Assembly: GCF_002287075.1 (NCBI RefSeq)
Contig: NZ_NSKE01000006.1
Location: 124,001-188,000, forward strand
Origin: Fodinibius salipaludis
Lineage (GTDB): Bacteria; Bacteroidota; Rhodothermia; Balneolales; Balneolaceae
Length of the DNA stretch: 64,000 nucleotides
Direction of reading: 5' to 3'
Under the pieces are notes generated by a model. The model was not told where the DNA came from, ran no database searches, and was given only the letters and a program-made list of their open reading frames with translations. Position 1 is the stretch's first letter. Every line of letters begins with the position of its first letter. This document shows positions 7,774 to 16,078 of the stretch, piece by piece. A program made the position numbers and the translations under genes.

Positions 7774-9621
7774 TTACCGGAAACGTGCTTCAATATCTTC
7801 GAGTGGAATGTACTCCAACGTAGGTTTATTAAGCGGATCTTTATACGGTTCATCACAGGCGAAAAGCTGATCCAGTAGGTTCTCCATCTCTAAATCAGTC
7901 AGTTTTTTTCCTTTAGGTATGGCCGTTTTTGAAGCAAAAGCAATAGCCAATTTTCGCCGCTCATCAAACTCAAATTTCCCGTCCAAAGCACGGTACTGCT
8001 GCAACATGGATTTCAAAACCGATTGTTCATCTCCCACGTCGATATCCGCCGGCACCCCACTGATCATAGCTGTATTACCGCTCATCAGCTGAATATTAAA
8101 ACCCATTCGTTGGATAATGGGATGCAATTCCTCAAGGAGCGAAAATTCGGAAGCCGAAAAATCCATTGTCTGGGCAAAAAGAAGTTGTTGGGTACTTGGA
8201 ATAGCAGCTTCAGTAGCACTTAATGCCTTTTCAAAAATTATGCGTTTATGTGCTGCATGCTGATCGATCATACACAGCCCGGAACGCGTTTGCGTTAAAA
8301 TATAACGGTCGTGTAGCTGCCAAAATCCTCGGTCGCGCATACGCTGTGGACGATTGTCTTCCTCAGACTCATTTTGTTCCTTTTTCTCAGTCTTATCAAA
8401 ATCGTACAGCTGTTTCGAAAAATTATTTTGGTCCCCTTTTTGTGATTTTGGTCGATCAAAGTTAATCCGTGATGGAAATTTTACCGGCTCTTTCTCTCCT
8501 CTATTTCGCTGTTTATTCTTCGATCCGCCAAAATTAAAATCAGAAGAAAATCCTTTAGAAGAAAAACTGTTTTCCTCATCATTCCTGTCAGAGACATCGG
8601 GAACCATAAATTCTTCGTGCAAGGCTTTTTTTACAACTGATTTTGTGAGTTTAATAACACTTCGCTCATCCTCAAACTTCACTTCCTCCTTGGCGGGATG
8701 CACATTCACATCTACCTGCTTGGGATCAATGTCCAAAAATATGGCATAAAAGGGGTAATCCTTTTCCCCGGTCCAGGCGTCATAAATATTGAGAATAATA
8801 TGAGTGAGATAACGATGTTGTATCGGCCGTCCGTTGACGAATAGAAACTGTTCGCCACGACTTCGTTTCGTTAGCTTGGGATCTGCCAATACCCCGTAAA
8901 CTGTCAAATAGCTGGTTTCCTCCCGGAAGTATATCAGGCTGGCCTTGTAGCTCTTGCCAAACATATCAGTGATACGTTCTTTAATATTTTGCTCTTTTGG
9001 CAAATCGTAAATAGTATCAGTATCGGCAATCATCTCAAATCCCAAATCAGGATTGGCAAGAGCCGCCTGCTGAACCGTTTTCAGGATATGCCGGAATTCT
9101 GTGGCATCAGTTTTCAAAAACTGTCGGCGTGCACGAACATTGTAAAAGAGATTTCGAACTGCTACAGAAGTACCACTTTCTACAGCAGCGGGCTCAAATG
9201 ATTTTTCTTCTCCACCCCAGATCTCATATTTCCATCCCATCTCATCACCGGGACGTTTGGTCTTGAGCGTAACCTGTGATACCGAAGCGATAGAAGCCAT
9301 AGCCTCACCGCGAAACCCAAGAGTGCGGACTTTAAACAGATCATCCACATCCTGTATCTTAGATGTGGCATGCTGCTCAAAACAAAGACGGATATCTTCC
9401 TTCCCCATTCCACTGCCGTTATCTACGACCTGAATAAGCGTGCGTCCAGCATTTTGAATAACAATCTTAAGATGATCGGCACCGGCATCAATGGCATTAT
9501 CCAGTAGTTCCTTAACTACCGAGCTGGGGCGTTGGATGACCTCACCGGCGGCAATTTTATTGGAAATTTCGGGAGGAAGTTCTCGTATGATGGACTGTTC
9601 AGATTCCGTTTCCTGGCTCAA
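7774..9621 (-). CDS. mutL: DNA mismatch repair protein MutL
   Basis: MutL couples MutS mismatch recognition to strand incision and excision. This 615-residue protein has the GHKL ATPase N-terminus: IAAGEVIQRPSSVVKELLDN (ATPase Glu), DNGSGM near residue 65, TLGFRGEA near 105, and the transducer signature FVNGRP near 270. The linker (about 350-430) is rich in K, N, S and D and has low complexity. The C-terminal dimerisation domain contains DQHAAHKRIIFE. In the canonical endonuclease motif DQHA(X)2E(X)4E the first glutamate is replaced here by lysine, and the C-terminal CPHGRP region reads CDEPYKDP, so latent nuclease activity is doubtful. The length is usual. It is preceded by a small gene on the same strand 92 bases upstream. 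Confidence 0.95.
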   Translation of the reverse strand: MSQETESEQSIIRELPPEISNKIAAGEVIQRPSSVVKELLDNAIDAGADHLKIVIQNAGRTLIQVVDNGSGMGKEDIRLCFEQHATSKIQDVDDLFKVRTLGFRGEAMASIASVSQVTLKTKRPGDEMGWKYEIWGGEEKSFEPAAVESGTSVAVRNLFYNVRARRQFLKTDATEFRHILKTVQQAALANPDLGFEMIADTDTIYDLPKEQNIKERITDMFGKSYKASLIYFREETSYLTVYGVLADPKLTKRSRGEQFLFVNGRPIQHRYLTHIILNIYDAWTGEKDYPFYAIFLDIDPKQVDVNVHPAKEEVKFEDERSVIKLTKSVVKKALHEEFMVPDVSDRNDEENSFSSKGFSSDFNFGGSKNKQRNRGEKEPVKFPSRINFDRPKSQKGDQNNFSKQLYDFDKTEKKEQNESEEDNRPQRMRDRGFWQLHDRYILTQTRSGLCMIDQHAAHKRIIFEKALSATEAAIPSTQQLLFAQTMDFSASEFSLLEELHPIIQRMGFNIQLMSGNTAMISGVPADIDVGDEQSVLKSMLQQYRALDGKFEFDERRKLAIAFASKTAIPKGKKLTDLEMENLLDQLFACDEPYKDPLNKPTLEYIPLEDIEARFR

Positions 9622-9713
9622 ATGTCTGTACTTCTTTTATTGATTTTGGATTGGCGGGATGATACAAAATTCTGACTCTGGATGTAAGGTATATAACAAG
9701 CTTAATAATAGGA

Positions 9714-9914
9714 TTACAGCAAATACATAATATAAATAACCAGTGATAACCCTACTGCATACATCATGACTGACCGCCCCTGGTGATATTTCTTACGAGT
9801 ACGACGAATTTTAATTCGTTCCCGACGGTCCATTTCCTTTTCCGGATCGTAATACCGGTACTGATACTTAAACTTCTTATTTTTGGCTCGGTAACTGAAC
9901 ATGCCTCTAATCAT
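9714..9914 (-). CDS. Small conserved basic protein with C-terminal membrane helix
   Basis: A 66-residue protein with a very basic, tyrosine-rich N-terminal half (FSYRAKNKKFKYQYRYYDPE), then REKIRI-like arginine/lysine runs, and a C-terminal hydrophobic helix (about residues 49-65). It resembles short Bacteroidota proteins that databases often mislabel as 'riboflavin synthase subunit beta' and that commonly neighbour mutL; I claim no enzymatic role. The frame is open further upstream, but I chose this ATG because GGAGG stands five bases before it. The longer reading adds 20 residues unlike the rest. It is probably co-transcribed with mutL. Confidence 0.6.
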   Translation of the reverse strand: MIRGMFSYRAKNKKFKYQYRYYDPEKEMDRRERIKIRRTRKKYHQGRSVMMYAVGLSLVIYIMYLL

Positions 9915-10077
9915 AACAGCCTCCATTTCTTTGCTAACTTTACATTCTATAACGTAATATAATGAGAATTTCATTCAATTTTTATCACTTCCCGGAGATG
10001 ACTGACTATCATGCAGATGGTATTATTTTTTGGTATACTTATTATCCCAAATTTAATCCAAAATTATTCCAAAATTC

Positions 10078-11325
10078 ATGAGTTACGAGAAGATAACACC
10101 ACCCGAATCTGGTACCAAAGTTGAAGTAAAATCTGATGGCTCGCTCGTAGTCCCTGATAATCCAATCATCCCTTTTATAGAGGGTGACGGCATTGGCATT
10201 GATATAACACCAACGATGCGCAATGTCTTGGACAGTGCTGTTGAAAAGGCCTATGACGGAGAAAAGAAAATTGAATGGTTTGAAATTTATGCCGGAGAAA
10301 AAGCTGTTGATTTTTATGGTGAAGGTGAGTGGCTTCCGGAAGATACACTACAAGCAATCGAAGACTATAAAGTGGCTATAAAAGGACCATTAACTACTCC
10401 TGTAGGCGGTGGAATTCGTTCGTTGAATGTAGCCATTCGCCAACAAAAGGATCTTTTTGCCTGTGTGCGACCGGTAAAATACTATAAAGGAACGCCAAGC
10501 CCGGTTAAACATCCCGAAAAAACGGATATGGTCATTTTCCGAGAGAATACCGAGGATATATACGCCGGTATTGAATATCAGACCGGAACACCCGAAAATG
10601 AAAAGTTGAAAAACTTTTTGATAAATGAAATGGGCGTCGATCAAATTCGTTTTCCCGATACCACATCGTTAGGCATAAAGCCTATATCTGAGGAAGGGAC
10701 TAAACGATTGGTCCGTTCTGCCATTGATTACGCAATTTCTGAGGGACGTGACAACGTTACGCTCGTCCACAAAGGAAATATCATGAAGTTTACAGAAGGA
10801 AGCTTCAAAGATTGGGGATACGAAGTTGCTCGTGAAGAATACGACGCAGAAGTTATTGGCGAAGGTCCCTGGTGTAAACTACCCAACGGCATTGTGATTA
10901 AGGATGTGATCGCTGACGCATTTTTACAGCAAATTCTTACTCGTCCCGACGAATACGATGTTATTGCTACCATGAACCTTAACGGGGATTATGTCTCTGA
11001 TGCCCTTGCAGCATGTGTAGGCGGTATTGGTATCGCCCCCGGTGCAAACATCAATTACAATACCGGATTAGCGGTATTTGAAGCGACGCACGGTACTGCT
11101 CCTAAATACACGGGACAGGATAAAGTAAATCCCGGGTCGCTGATCCTCTCAGGAGTTATTATGCTTCGATATATGGGATGGAGCGAAGCAGCAGACCTTA
11201 TCGAAAAAGGTATTGAAGGTTCAATTATGAAAAAACGAGTCACCTATGACTTTGAGCGCCTCATGGATGATGCTACACTTCTTAAGTGCTCAGAATTTGG
11301 AGAAGAAATCATTTCCAATATGTAA
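10078..11325 (+). CDS. icd: NADP-dependent isocitrate dehydrogenase
   Basis: TCA-cycle enzyme that converts isocitrate and NADP+ to 2-oxoglutarate, CO2 and NADPH. At 415 residues it matches the bacterial homodimeric type I family. The substrate loop RSLNVAIRQ carries Ser115, equivalent to the serine phosphorylated by AceK in E. coli. The phosphate-binding [30 protein letters not shown] and metal-ligand DAFLQQIL regions follow. NADP preference is supported by [10 protein letters not shown] (Lys-Tyr pair) and TYDFERLMD (Tyr and Arg), the residues that set cofactor choice in E. coli. It is monocistronic, with its own terminator downstream and an AT-rich promoter region upstream. Confidence 0.97.
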   Translation: MSYEKITPPESGTKVEVKSDGSLVVPDNPIIPFIEGDGIGIDITPTMRNVLDSAVEKAYDGEKKIEWFEIYAGEKAVDFYGEGEWLPEDTLQAIEDYKVAIKGPLTTPVGGGIRSLNVAIRQQKDLFACVRPVKYYKGTPSPVKHPEKTDMVIFRENTEDIYAGIEYQTGTPENEKLKNFLINEMGVDQIRFPDTTSLGIKPISEEGTKRLVRSAIDYAISEGRDNVTLVHKGNIMKFTEGSFKDWGYEVAREEYDAEVIGEGPWCKLPNGIVIKDVIADAFLQQILTRPDEYDVIATMNLNGDYVSDALAACVGGIGIAPGANINYNTGLAVFEATHGTAPKYTGQDKVNPGSLILSGVIMLRYMGWSEAADLIEKGIEGSIMKKRVTYDFERLMDDATLLKCSEFGEEIISNM

Positions 11326-11346
11326 CTGATACTCTCCTGAAAAACT

Positions 11347-11388
11347 AAAGCCCTCAAGGTTTATACACCTTGGGGCTTTCTTTTTTTT
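11347..11388. terminator. Rho-independent terminator after icd, probably bidirectional
   Basis: The stem AAAGCCCTCAAGGT pairs with ACCTTGGGGCTTT around a short loop, with one internal mismatch, and is followed by eight T. In the other direction the same stem is followed by AGTTTTT. The element lies between the converging icd and lipoprotein genes, so it can stop transcripts from both sides. Confidence 0.88.
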
Positions 11389-11405
11389 ATTTACTGCAGA
11401 ATTCT

Positions 11406-11963
11406 TTAAAAGTCACTAAATGCTTTTGAATTCTTCATTGCATTCCAGGCTTTTTCATGGCCTCCCAGACGTTTTCCAATACGTTCTATAAGCTGATCTT
11501 TCGGAACACTAACCTCCACAAAGCCACGGACACTTTCGTATCCTCCAACACTTTTTGTCTCTGTATTACCTGTTTGAACCAAAGGTTCTACCGCATTTTT
11601 TGCCTTCCGAAGAGCCATAAGAAACTTTGCTTCATCCAATTCTGATCCACTGCCATGTTCTGTCAATGCCTTGGAGCGAATCTCTTCAAGCTTATCAGAT
11701 ATCGAGGATTTTAGTTCTTCTACGGCCCATGCTTTTGCTTTGTCAACAGAAGCTGCTGAGTCTTGGTCAATAGCCGCTGCATACGCAAAAAGATTGCTTT
11801 GTTCTGAAACGAATTCCTGTTGGGGATACCAAGATGGATAATTTGATACTGTTTCTTTTTCCTGAAACTCATCTTGTTGTTGGGTCATTTCTGCCGGACC
11901 AGAACAAGAAATAAGTACTCCCACTAAGCCCAATATCCCTACTAAAAAAATAATACGTTGCAT
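11406..11963 (-). CDS. LPP20-like lipoprotein
   Basis: A 185-residue predicted outer-membrane or periplasmic lipoprotein. The signal peptide MQRIIFLVGILGLVGVLISC ends in a lipobox (LISC, cysteine at residue 20). The mature part has WYPQQEFVSEQSNLFAYAAA, a pattern (poor-W-Y-P ... ayg-a) typical of LPP20/YfiM-like lipoproteins that form a two-layer alpha/beta domain. I start at this methionine because it gives the exact signal peptide and avoids overlap with the upstream protease gene; an upstream in-frame ATG would add 22 polar residues before the signal. It lies 16 bases after the HtrA gene, suggesting one envelope-related transcript. Function is unknown. Confidence 0.7.
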   Translation of the reverse strand: MQRIIFLVGILGLVGVLISCSGPAEMTQQQDEFQEKETVSNYPSWYPQQEFVSEQSNLFAYAAAIDQDSAASVDKAKAWAVEELKSSISDKLEEIRSKALTEHGSGSELDEAKFLMALRKAKNAVEPLVQTGNTETKSVGGYESVRGFVEVSVPKDQLIERIGKRLGGHEKAWNAMKNSKAFSDF

Positions 11964-11979
11964 TAAATAAATACCTATA

Positions 11980-13524
11980 CTATTTAGATTGAATGGTTTC
12001 TGTGTTTCCATTCTGAGTTTGTATTTCAAAAGAAAAATCTTCGTTGGACTCAGAATTTTGTGCTATAAAATGCTTCAAAGATTGCAGATCTTCAACTTTA
12101 TGGCCGTTAACTTTTAAAATTTGGTCTCCTTCTTCTAAGCCCAAGCTATCAGCATCCGATCCCTCTACTACATCAATAATCATTAATCTAATTTGTTCCT
12201 GATCAGAACTAAAAATCGCCATAACTCGGAATCCTAAATCAAAAGCAGCAAACTCAACTTCCCGAGTGCCCTCCTCATTGTTCATTTCCTCATCTCCTTC
12301 TTGTGGCTCAATAGATTCTCTGCGATCTTGTTGACGCTCGGCAAGTTCCTCTTCCTCTCGCTCCAGCATACCCAGTACTACCTGTTTGTTGATTTCTTTT
12401 CCATCTCGATAGATTGTAAGCTCCACGTTATCCCCGGGAGTCAACACCGCTATCTTCTGTTGCAGCTGATTAGACTCATTAACCTTTTCCCCGTTAACGC
12501 TTAAAATAACATCATCGGCGCGGAGACCATGTTTCTCGGCTGCACTTCCGGGAGATATCCCAGATATATATACTCCGCGAATACGGTCCATATTTAACTG
12601 TTCAGCCAAGCTAGCATCAATACTGACGATTGTTACGCCCAGCAGTGCTCGTCGCACGTGCCCATGCTCAATAATATCTTCGGCAACTTTTGATGCGAGG
12701 TTCGAGGGCACTGCAAATCCATAGCCCTGATAACTGCCGCTTTGGGATGCTATGGCCGTATTCACGCCAATAAGTTCTCCACTGGTGTTAACCAATGCTC
12801 CTCCGCTATTACCCTTGTTAATAGCAGCATCCGTTTGGATAAAACTCTCCACCCGCATCTGATCATCGATAATCTGTACATCGCGACTCAATGCACTTAC
12901 AATTCCCGCTGTAACGGTTGAACGAAGCCGAAAAGGATTTCCAATGGCAAGAACCCATTCTCCTACCCCCAACTTATCTGAATTGCCGATCGTAATGGCC
13001 GGAAGTCCACGGGCATCAATTTTGAGAACAGCCAAATCGGTAGTAGGATCCTGCCCGACAATACGTCCTTTAAATGTTCGCTTATCATTAAGTACAACTT
13101 CTATTTCATCATTTACGGCCCCATCAACTACATGATTATTCGTCAGAATATATCCGTCACTGCTTATCAGAATTCCAGAACCAACCGTTCGAGCTCGTTT
13201 GGGCAGCATATCTCCCCAAAAACTGTCCTCATCATGAAACTCATCATCCGGCACATCATTCCTCGAAAATGGAACAGTAGTTTCTATATAAACCACCATA
13301 GGCGTTACCCGCTCGGCAATACGTTCGAAGAGGAACCGGGCATCGAGTTTCTCAAGCTGTTCGCCGGTAAACAATGGCTCAGAACTGTGTTTGACTTCCG
13401 TAACTTCAACATCGGCCCGGTCATCAACAGGACTGTAAAAACTATAAAAAGCAAACAAGGTACCTGCAATAATACCTATAAGGATGAGAAGAATACCGCT
13501 TAAATATCGATTACTAAATCTCAT
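11980..13524 (-). CDS. Do/HtrA-family serine protease with two PDZ domains
   Basis: Periplasmic quality-control protease of the DegP/DegQ/DegS family, 514 residues. An N-terminal hydrophobic segment (about 8-30) acts as a signal peptide or anchor. The trypsin-like domain carries the catalytic triad His131 (NNHVVDGA), Asp163 (TTDLAVLK) and Ser240 (NKGNSGGAL). PDZ1 spans about 290-385 (LLGVTIVSIDASLAEQL, GVYISGISPGSAAEKHGL) and PDZ2 about 430-505 (IDVVEGSDADSLGLEEGD). The two PDZ domains are joined by a highly acidic E/Q-rich linker (about 385-420). It starts two bases after the recO stop, so it is probably translated from a recO-htrA-lipoprotein transcript. An acidic linker fits a salt-adapted host, which is an inference. 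Confidence 0.93.
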   Translation of the reverse strand: MRFSNRYLSGILLILIGIIAGTLFAFYSFYSPVDDRADVEVTEVKHSSEPLFTGEQLEKLDARFLFERIAERVTPMVVYIETTVPFSRNDVPDDEFHDEDSFWGDMLPKRARTVGSGILISSDGYILTNNHVVDGAVNDEIEVVLNDKRTFKGRIVGQDPTTDLAVLKIDARGLPAITIGNSDKLGVGEWVLAIGNPFRLRSTVTAGIVSALSRDVQIIDDQMRVESFIQTDAAINKGNSGGALVNTSGELIGVNTAIASQSGSYQGYGFAVPSNLASKVAEDIIEHGHVRRALLGVTIVSIDASLAEQLNMDRIRGVYISGISPGSAAEKHGLRADDVILSVNGEKVNESNQLQQKIAVLTPGDNVELTIYRDGKEINKQVVLGMLEREEEELAERQQDRRESIEPQEGDEEMNNEEGTREVEFAAFDLGFRVMAIFSSDQEQIRLMIIDVVEGSDADSLGLEEGDQILKVNGHKVEDLQSLKHFIAQNSESNEDFSFEIQTQNGNTETIQSK

Positions 13525-13526
13525 AA

Positions 13527-14264
13527 CTACTCCTGCAAAATTTGTTCAAAGATGGCATCTGACTTTCGAGCCTTAAGCCCTTCAACGTGATATTTTAAAT
13601 AACGATCCAGATGCTCAATCAGCTGTCGCAATTCACCGGTCGCAAAATCAATATCAAACAATTTAGAGCTTTTTGCTAATAGTGCTATCCGGATATAGGC
13701 AAACTGTTTAGGGGTTAACTTATATGAGTGCGACGAAACTTGTTTGTCAGTAACTAAACCGGATTCAAGGTTCAAATAGTTCGTTTTGTTATCCTCATCC
13801 TGTGCATCCAGCTGAAGTCCAATACCGGTTAACTCAGCCAGTCGAATTTGAATATACGGAAAAATTTGGGGGGGATGCACGTCAGCAGAATCCAACCAAC
13901 TGAGCATCTTTTTTGTAAAAATAAAGAGTGGCTCGTTGATTTCATTATCGTGCAGAAGCTGGCTAATGAGCTCTATAGATGAAGTCATAGTAGCCATCTT
14001 CTCAAAATCGGATCGCAAATTCTTATTTTTTACCGAATAGCTGGCCTCTGACAGAATCTGTACCGATCGAGAAGATTTGTAGTAATAAACGACATCAAGA
14101 ATATTACCAATTTCTATTAGCCCGGAAAATTTGCTTTTGGGCTTTTTAACGCCTCGAACCATCAAGGCAATTTTGCCGTGTTCAAGGGTAAAAGCAGTAA
14201 CAATTTTACTGGATTCCTGGTAATCAACAGATTTGAAAATTATTGCTTCGGTATGGGTAATCAT
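13527..14264 (-). CDS. recO: DNA repair protein RecO
   Basis: RecO works with RecR and RecF to load RecA on SSB-coated gaps. The 245-residue protein begins with the OB-fold signature THTEAIIFKSVDYQESSKIV, followed by GKIALMVRGVKKPKSKFSG. The helical C-terminal half has FIFTKKMLSWLD and LDRYLKYHVEGLKARKSDAI. The zinc-binding cysteines found in many RecO proteins are absent; the stretch YLNLESGLVTD occupies the place of the usual cysteine-containing segment, as in other Bacteroidota-like RecOs. It stands between the sigma/anti-sigma pair and the HtrA gene on one strand. Confidence 0.9.
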   Translation of the reverse strand: MITHTEAIIFKSVDYQESSKIVTAFTLEHGKIALMVRGVKKPKSKFSGLIEIGNILDVVYYYKSSRSVQILSEASYSVKNKNLRSDFEKMATMTSSIELISQLLHDNEINEPLFIFTKKMLSWLDSADVHPPQIFPYIQIRLAELTGIGLQLDAQDEDNKTNYLNLESGLVTDKQVSSHSYKLTPKQFAYIRIALLAKSSKLFDIDFATGELRQLIEHLDRYLKYHVEGLKARKSDAIFEQILQE

Positions 14265-14334
14265 CCTCTATCCATTTAAATAATAGTACATCAGATAGAG
14301 AAGTATAGAAGCTTTAGAACTGAAAAAACAGTAT

Positions 14335-15018
14335 TTAATTCCCCGATCCTGTTAGTTGAATAGACTTGACTCTGTTGTTTTGAATACTGGGTTCTTGAAT
14401 GAGCTGTAGCCTTTCAGTAGATCTCTGTAGAATAGTTTGGAACTGTTCTTGCTGATTTGAAAACTGATCCTCAAAGCGAAGAATATCTTCGCGATCAATC
14501 CACGGCTCTATGTCACTGGTCTCCGGGGTCGTTGTTGCCGGTTGACTTGATACATTGCTGCCGGCAAATTGCGCAGAGCTTGATCCCGTATTGCCGGTAC
14601 TTACCTGGTCAATATCCTGTGCCTGGGAAGCAGAAGGAGATGAAACAGATGTCGTAGCTGCTTGCTGGCGGGTTGAGTTTGTATCTTCACCACCGATAAA
14701 AAGCCATGCACCACCCGCAGAAATAGTAAGTGCCAATGTTGCAGCCACCGCATATTTAAAAGCCGGTTTAAACGTTTTATTGCGCTGCCGATTTTTCTCG
14801 GCTTGTTCAGCGGCTTTCTTCTTAATAGAATCGGTAACATGTGATGGAGGCTCAACCTCAGGCAGCTGGTCGAGCTTTTTTAGAGTCTGCCGCATGCTTT
14901 CTACTTCAATCAGCAGATCCTCATCTTCCATCATTGCTCGTTCCATCAATAGTTCCTCAGAAGGATCCATTTCCTTCATCAGATACCGAATACAGTCGTT
15001 ATTATCCTCGTTGCGCAT
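14335..15018 (-). CDS. Putative membrane-anchored anti-sigma factor
   Basis: A 227-residue protein whose start overlaps the end of the ECF sigma gene, the usual arrangement for a cognate anti-sigma factor. Residues 1-75 are acidic and helical (DDCIRYLMKEMDPSEELLM-like, near NNDCIRYLMKEMDPSEE), consistent with a cytosolic sigma-binding domain but without a HxxxCxxC zinc motif. A single membrane helix lies at about 95-115 (AVAATLALTISAGGAWLFIG). The outer part is a low-complexity S/T/Q/A-rich region (about 118-175), with a Q-rich helical tail. The chosen ATG gives a natural start (MRNEDNN) and a 17-base overlap with the sigma gene. The role is inferred mainly from context. Confidence 0.65.
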   Translation of the reverse strand: MRNEDNNDCIRYLMKEMDPSEELLMERAMMEDEDLLIEVESMRQTLKKLDQLPEVEPPSHVTDSIKKKAAEQAEKNRQRNKTFKPAFKYAVAATLALTISAGGAWLFIGGEDTNSTRQQAATTSVSSPSASQAQDIDQVSTGNTGSSSAQFAGSNVSSQPATTTPETSDIEPWIDREDILRFEDQFSNQQEQFQTILQRSTERLQLIQEPSIQNNRVKSIQLTGSGN

Positions 15019-15649
15019 AACTATTTTCTTCTTGTTCTTTTTCTTTATCAAAAAGTTTTCGAAGATTTATTAACGCATACCGCATACGTCCCAGTGCGGT
15101 GTTAATGGAAACATCAGTAAGTTCTGCAATTTCTTTAAACGGCATTTCATAATAGTGTCTAAGCATTACCACTTGACGTTGTTCCGCAGGAAGCTCGTCA
15201 ATATGACGCATCAAGCTACTTTTTGCCTCATCTTTTTCGAGCTTTTCCTGTGCGCTTACAAGATCTTCATCAGGTAAACGATCATAGAAATCAGTGTTTG
15301 ATTCCTTGTCGTAGTTAGAACTAACGTCCACAAACCGTTTTTGTTTTCTTAAATAATCGATTGTTGCATTATGAGCAATACGCATAACCCAGGCGATCCA
15401 TTTCCCCTGTTCATTATACGTATCGTCCATCTTGGTAATGACTTTCGTAAAAGTTTCCTGAAAAATATCATCAGCTTTTCCACCGTCTTTTACCATACTG
15501 TAGATATAGGAATAGATCTTCGTCTGATGACGATTCATTAACTCACTGAATGCCTGTTCGTCCCCGTTTTGACGGTAAAAACGAACCAAATCCTTATCAT
15601 CCAGTTGTTGATACTTTTTACTTATGTGATTTGACTGCTCGAGTTTCAT
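15002..15649 (-). CDS. ECF-family RNA polymerase sigma factor (sigma-70 family)
   Basis: A 215-residue group-4 sigma factor. Region 2 spans about residues 30-100 (FSELMNRHQTKIYSYIYSMV, ADDIFQETFTKVI, WIAWVMRIAHNATIDYLRKQ). Region 4 spans about 145-200 (LPAEQRQVVMLRHYYEMPFK, ELTDVSINTALGRMRYALI), with the helix-turn-helix that reads the -35 element. There is no region 1.1 or 3. The downstream overlapping gene encodes a membrane protein likely to hold this sigma factor inactive until an envelope signal arrives. A 430-base leader rich in inverted repeats precedes it. The regulon cannot be deduced from this window. Confidence 0.92.
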   Translation of the reverse strand: MKLEQSNHISKKYQQLDDKDLVRFYRQNGDEQAFSELMNRHQTKIYSYIYSMVKDGGKADDIFQETFTKVITKMDDTYNEQGKWIAWVMRIAHNATIDYLRKQKRFVDVSSNYDKESNTDFYDRLPDEDLVSAQEKLEKDEAKSSLMRHIDELPAEQRQVVMLRHYYEMPFKEIAELTDVSINTALGRMRYALINLRKLFDKEKEQEENSYAQRG

Positions 15650-16078
15650 AATTACCTCACGTCTGATTTAAGTAAATGTAGTCATTCCCGCAAGCAATAA
15701 CGAACTACTGCTTACATTTTGACCTCAACCTGTAATCAGAACAAAATTTTATTTGCAAAGAGTTCATTTTATCGTGTGATATACTTACGAACATTACAAA
15801 TATATGTTCCTCATCGGTTTAAGATCATTTATCAACATCACTACAACCATTGTAGGTGCTATTGAACCGACTTTCTATCACATGTTAATGTTACATCAGT
15901 AGTGTTTGCAATATTTATGCCGAAACCTTTATTCATGACAGAACGCATAATTAAATGAAAATAATCTCCCATTTTCAATTATCTGTACGACAAAATACCA
16001 ATAAAGCAGTTTTAAACCTTTTGAACAAGAGGATTAATTTAGATTAGTTATTACAACAAGGGTAAAAATTCTTGTTAG
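15650..16078. other. Long non-coding leader region of the ECF sigma operon
   Basis: 429 bases between uvrC and the sigma gene, both transcribed leftwards, so the region holds the sigma operon promoter and probably a long 5' leader. I see no convincing coding sequence. The first 210 bases nearest the sigma gene carry several paired inverted repeats (next entry). The sequence CAAATATA at 15797-15804, read on the minus strand, is TATATTTG and matches the Bacteroidota -7 consensus TAnnTTTG, but no well-spaced -33 element was found. Confidence 0.6.
15663..15869 (-). other. Cluster of inverted repeats in the sigma-factor leader, candidate structured RNA
   Basis: Two separate foldable modules. Near the sigma gene, CTGATT (15663-15668) pairs with AATCAG (15734-15739) and encloses AAATGTA (15674-15680) with TACATTT (15713-15719). 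Farther upstream, CGGTTTAA (15815-15822) pairs with TTGAACCG (15862-15869, one G-T wobble) and encloses the tight hairpin CTACAA-CCA-TTGTAG (15841-15855). The fragment GTCATTCCCGC inside the first module resembles a common dispersed repeat, so part of this may be repeat-derived. No terminator-like T-tract is associated. Confidence 0.4.

Noticed and set aside
14555-15073. Long plus-strand open frame opposite the anti-sigma gene
   Set aside because: It is antisense to two overlapping well-supported genes and has an unnatural composition rich in serine runs.
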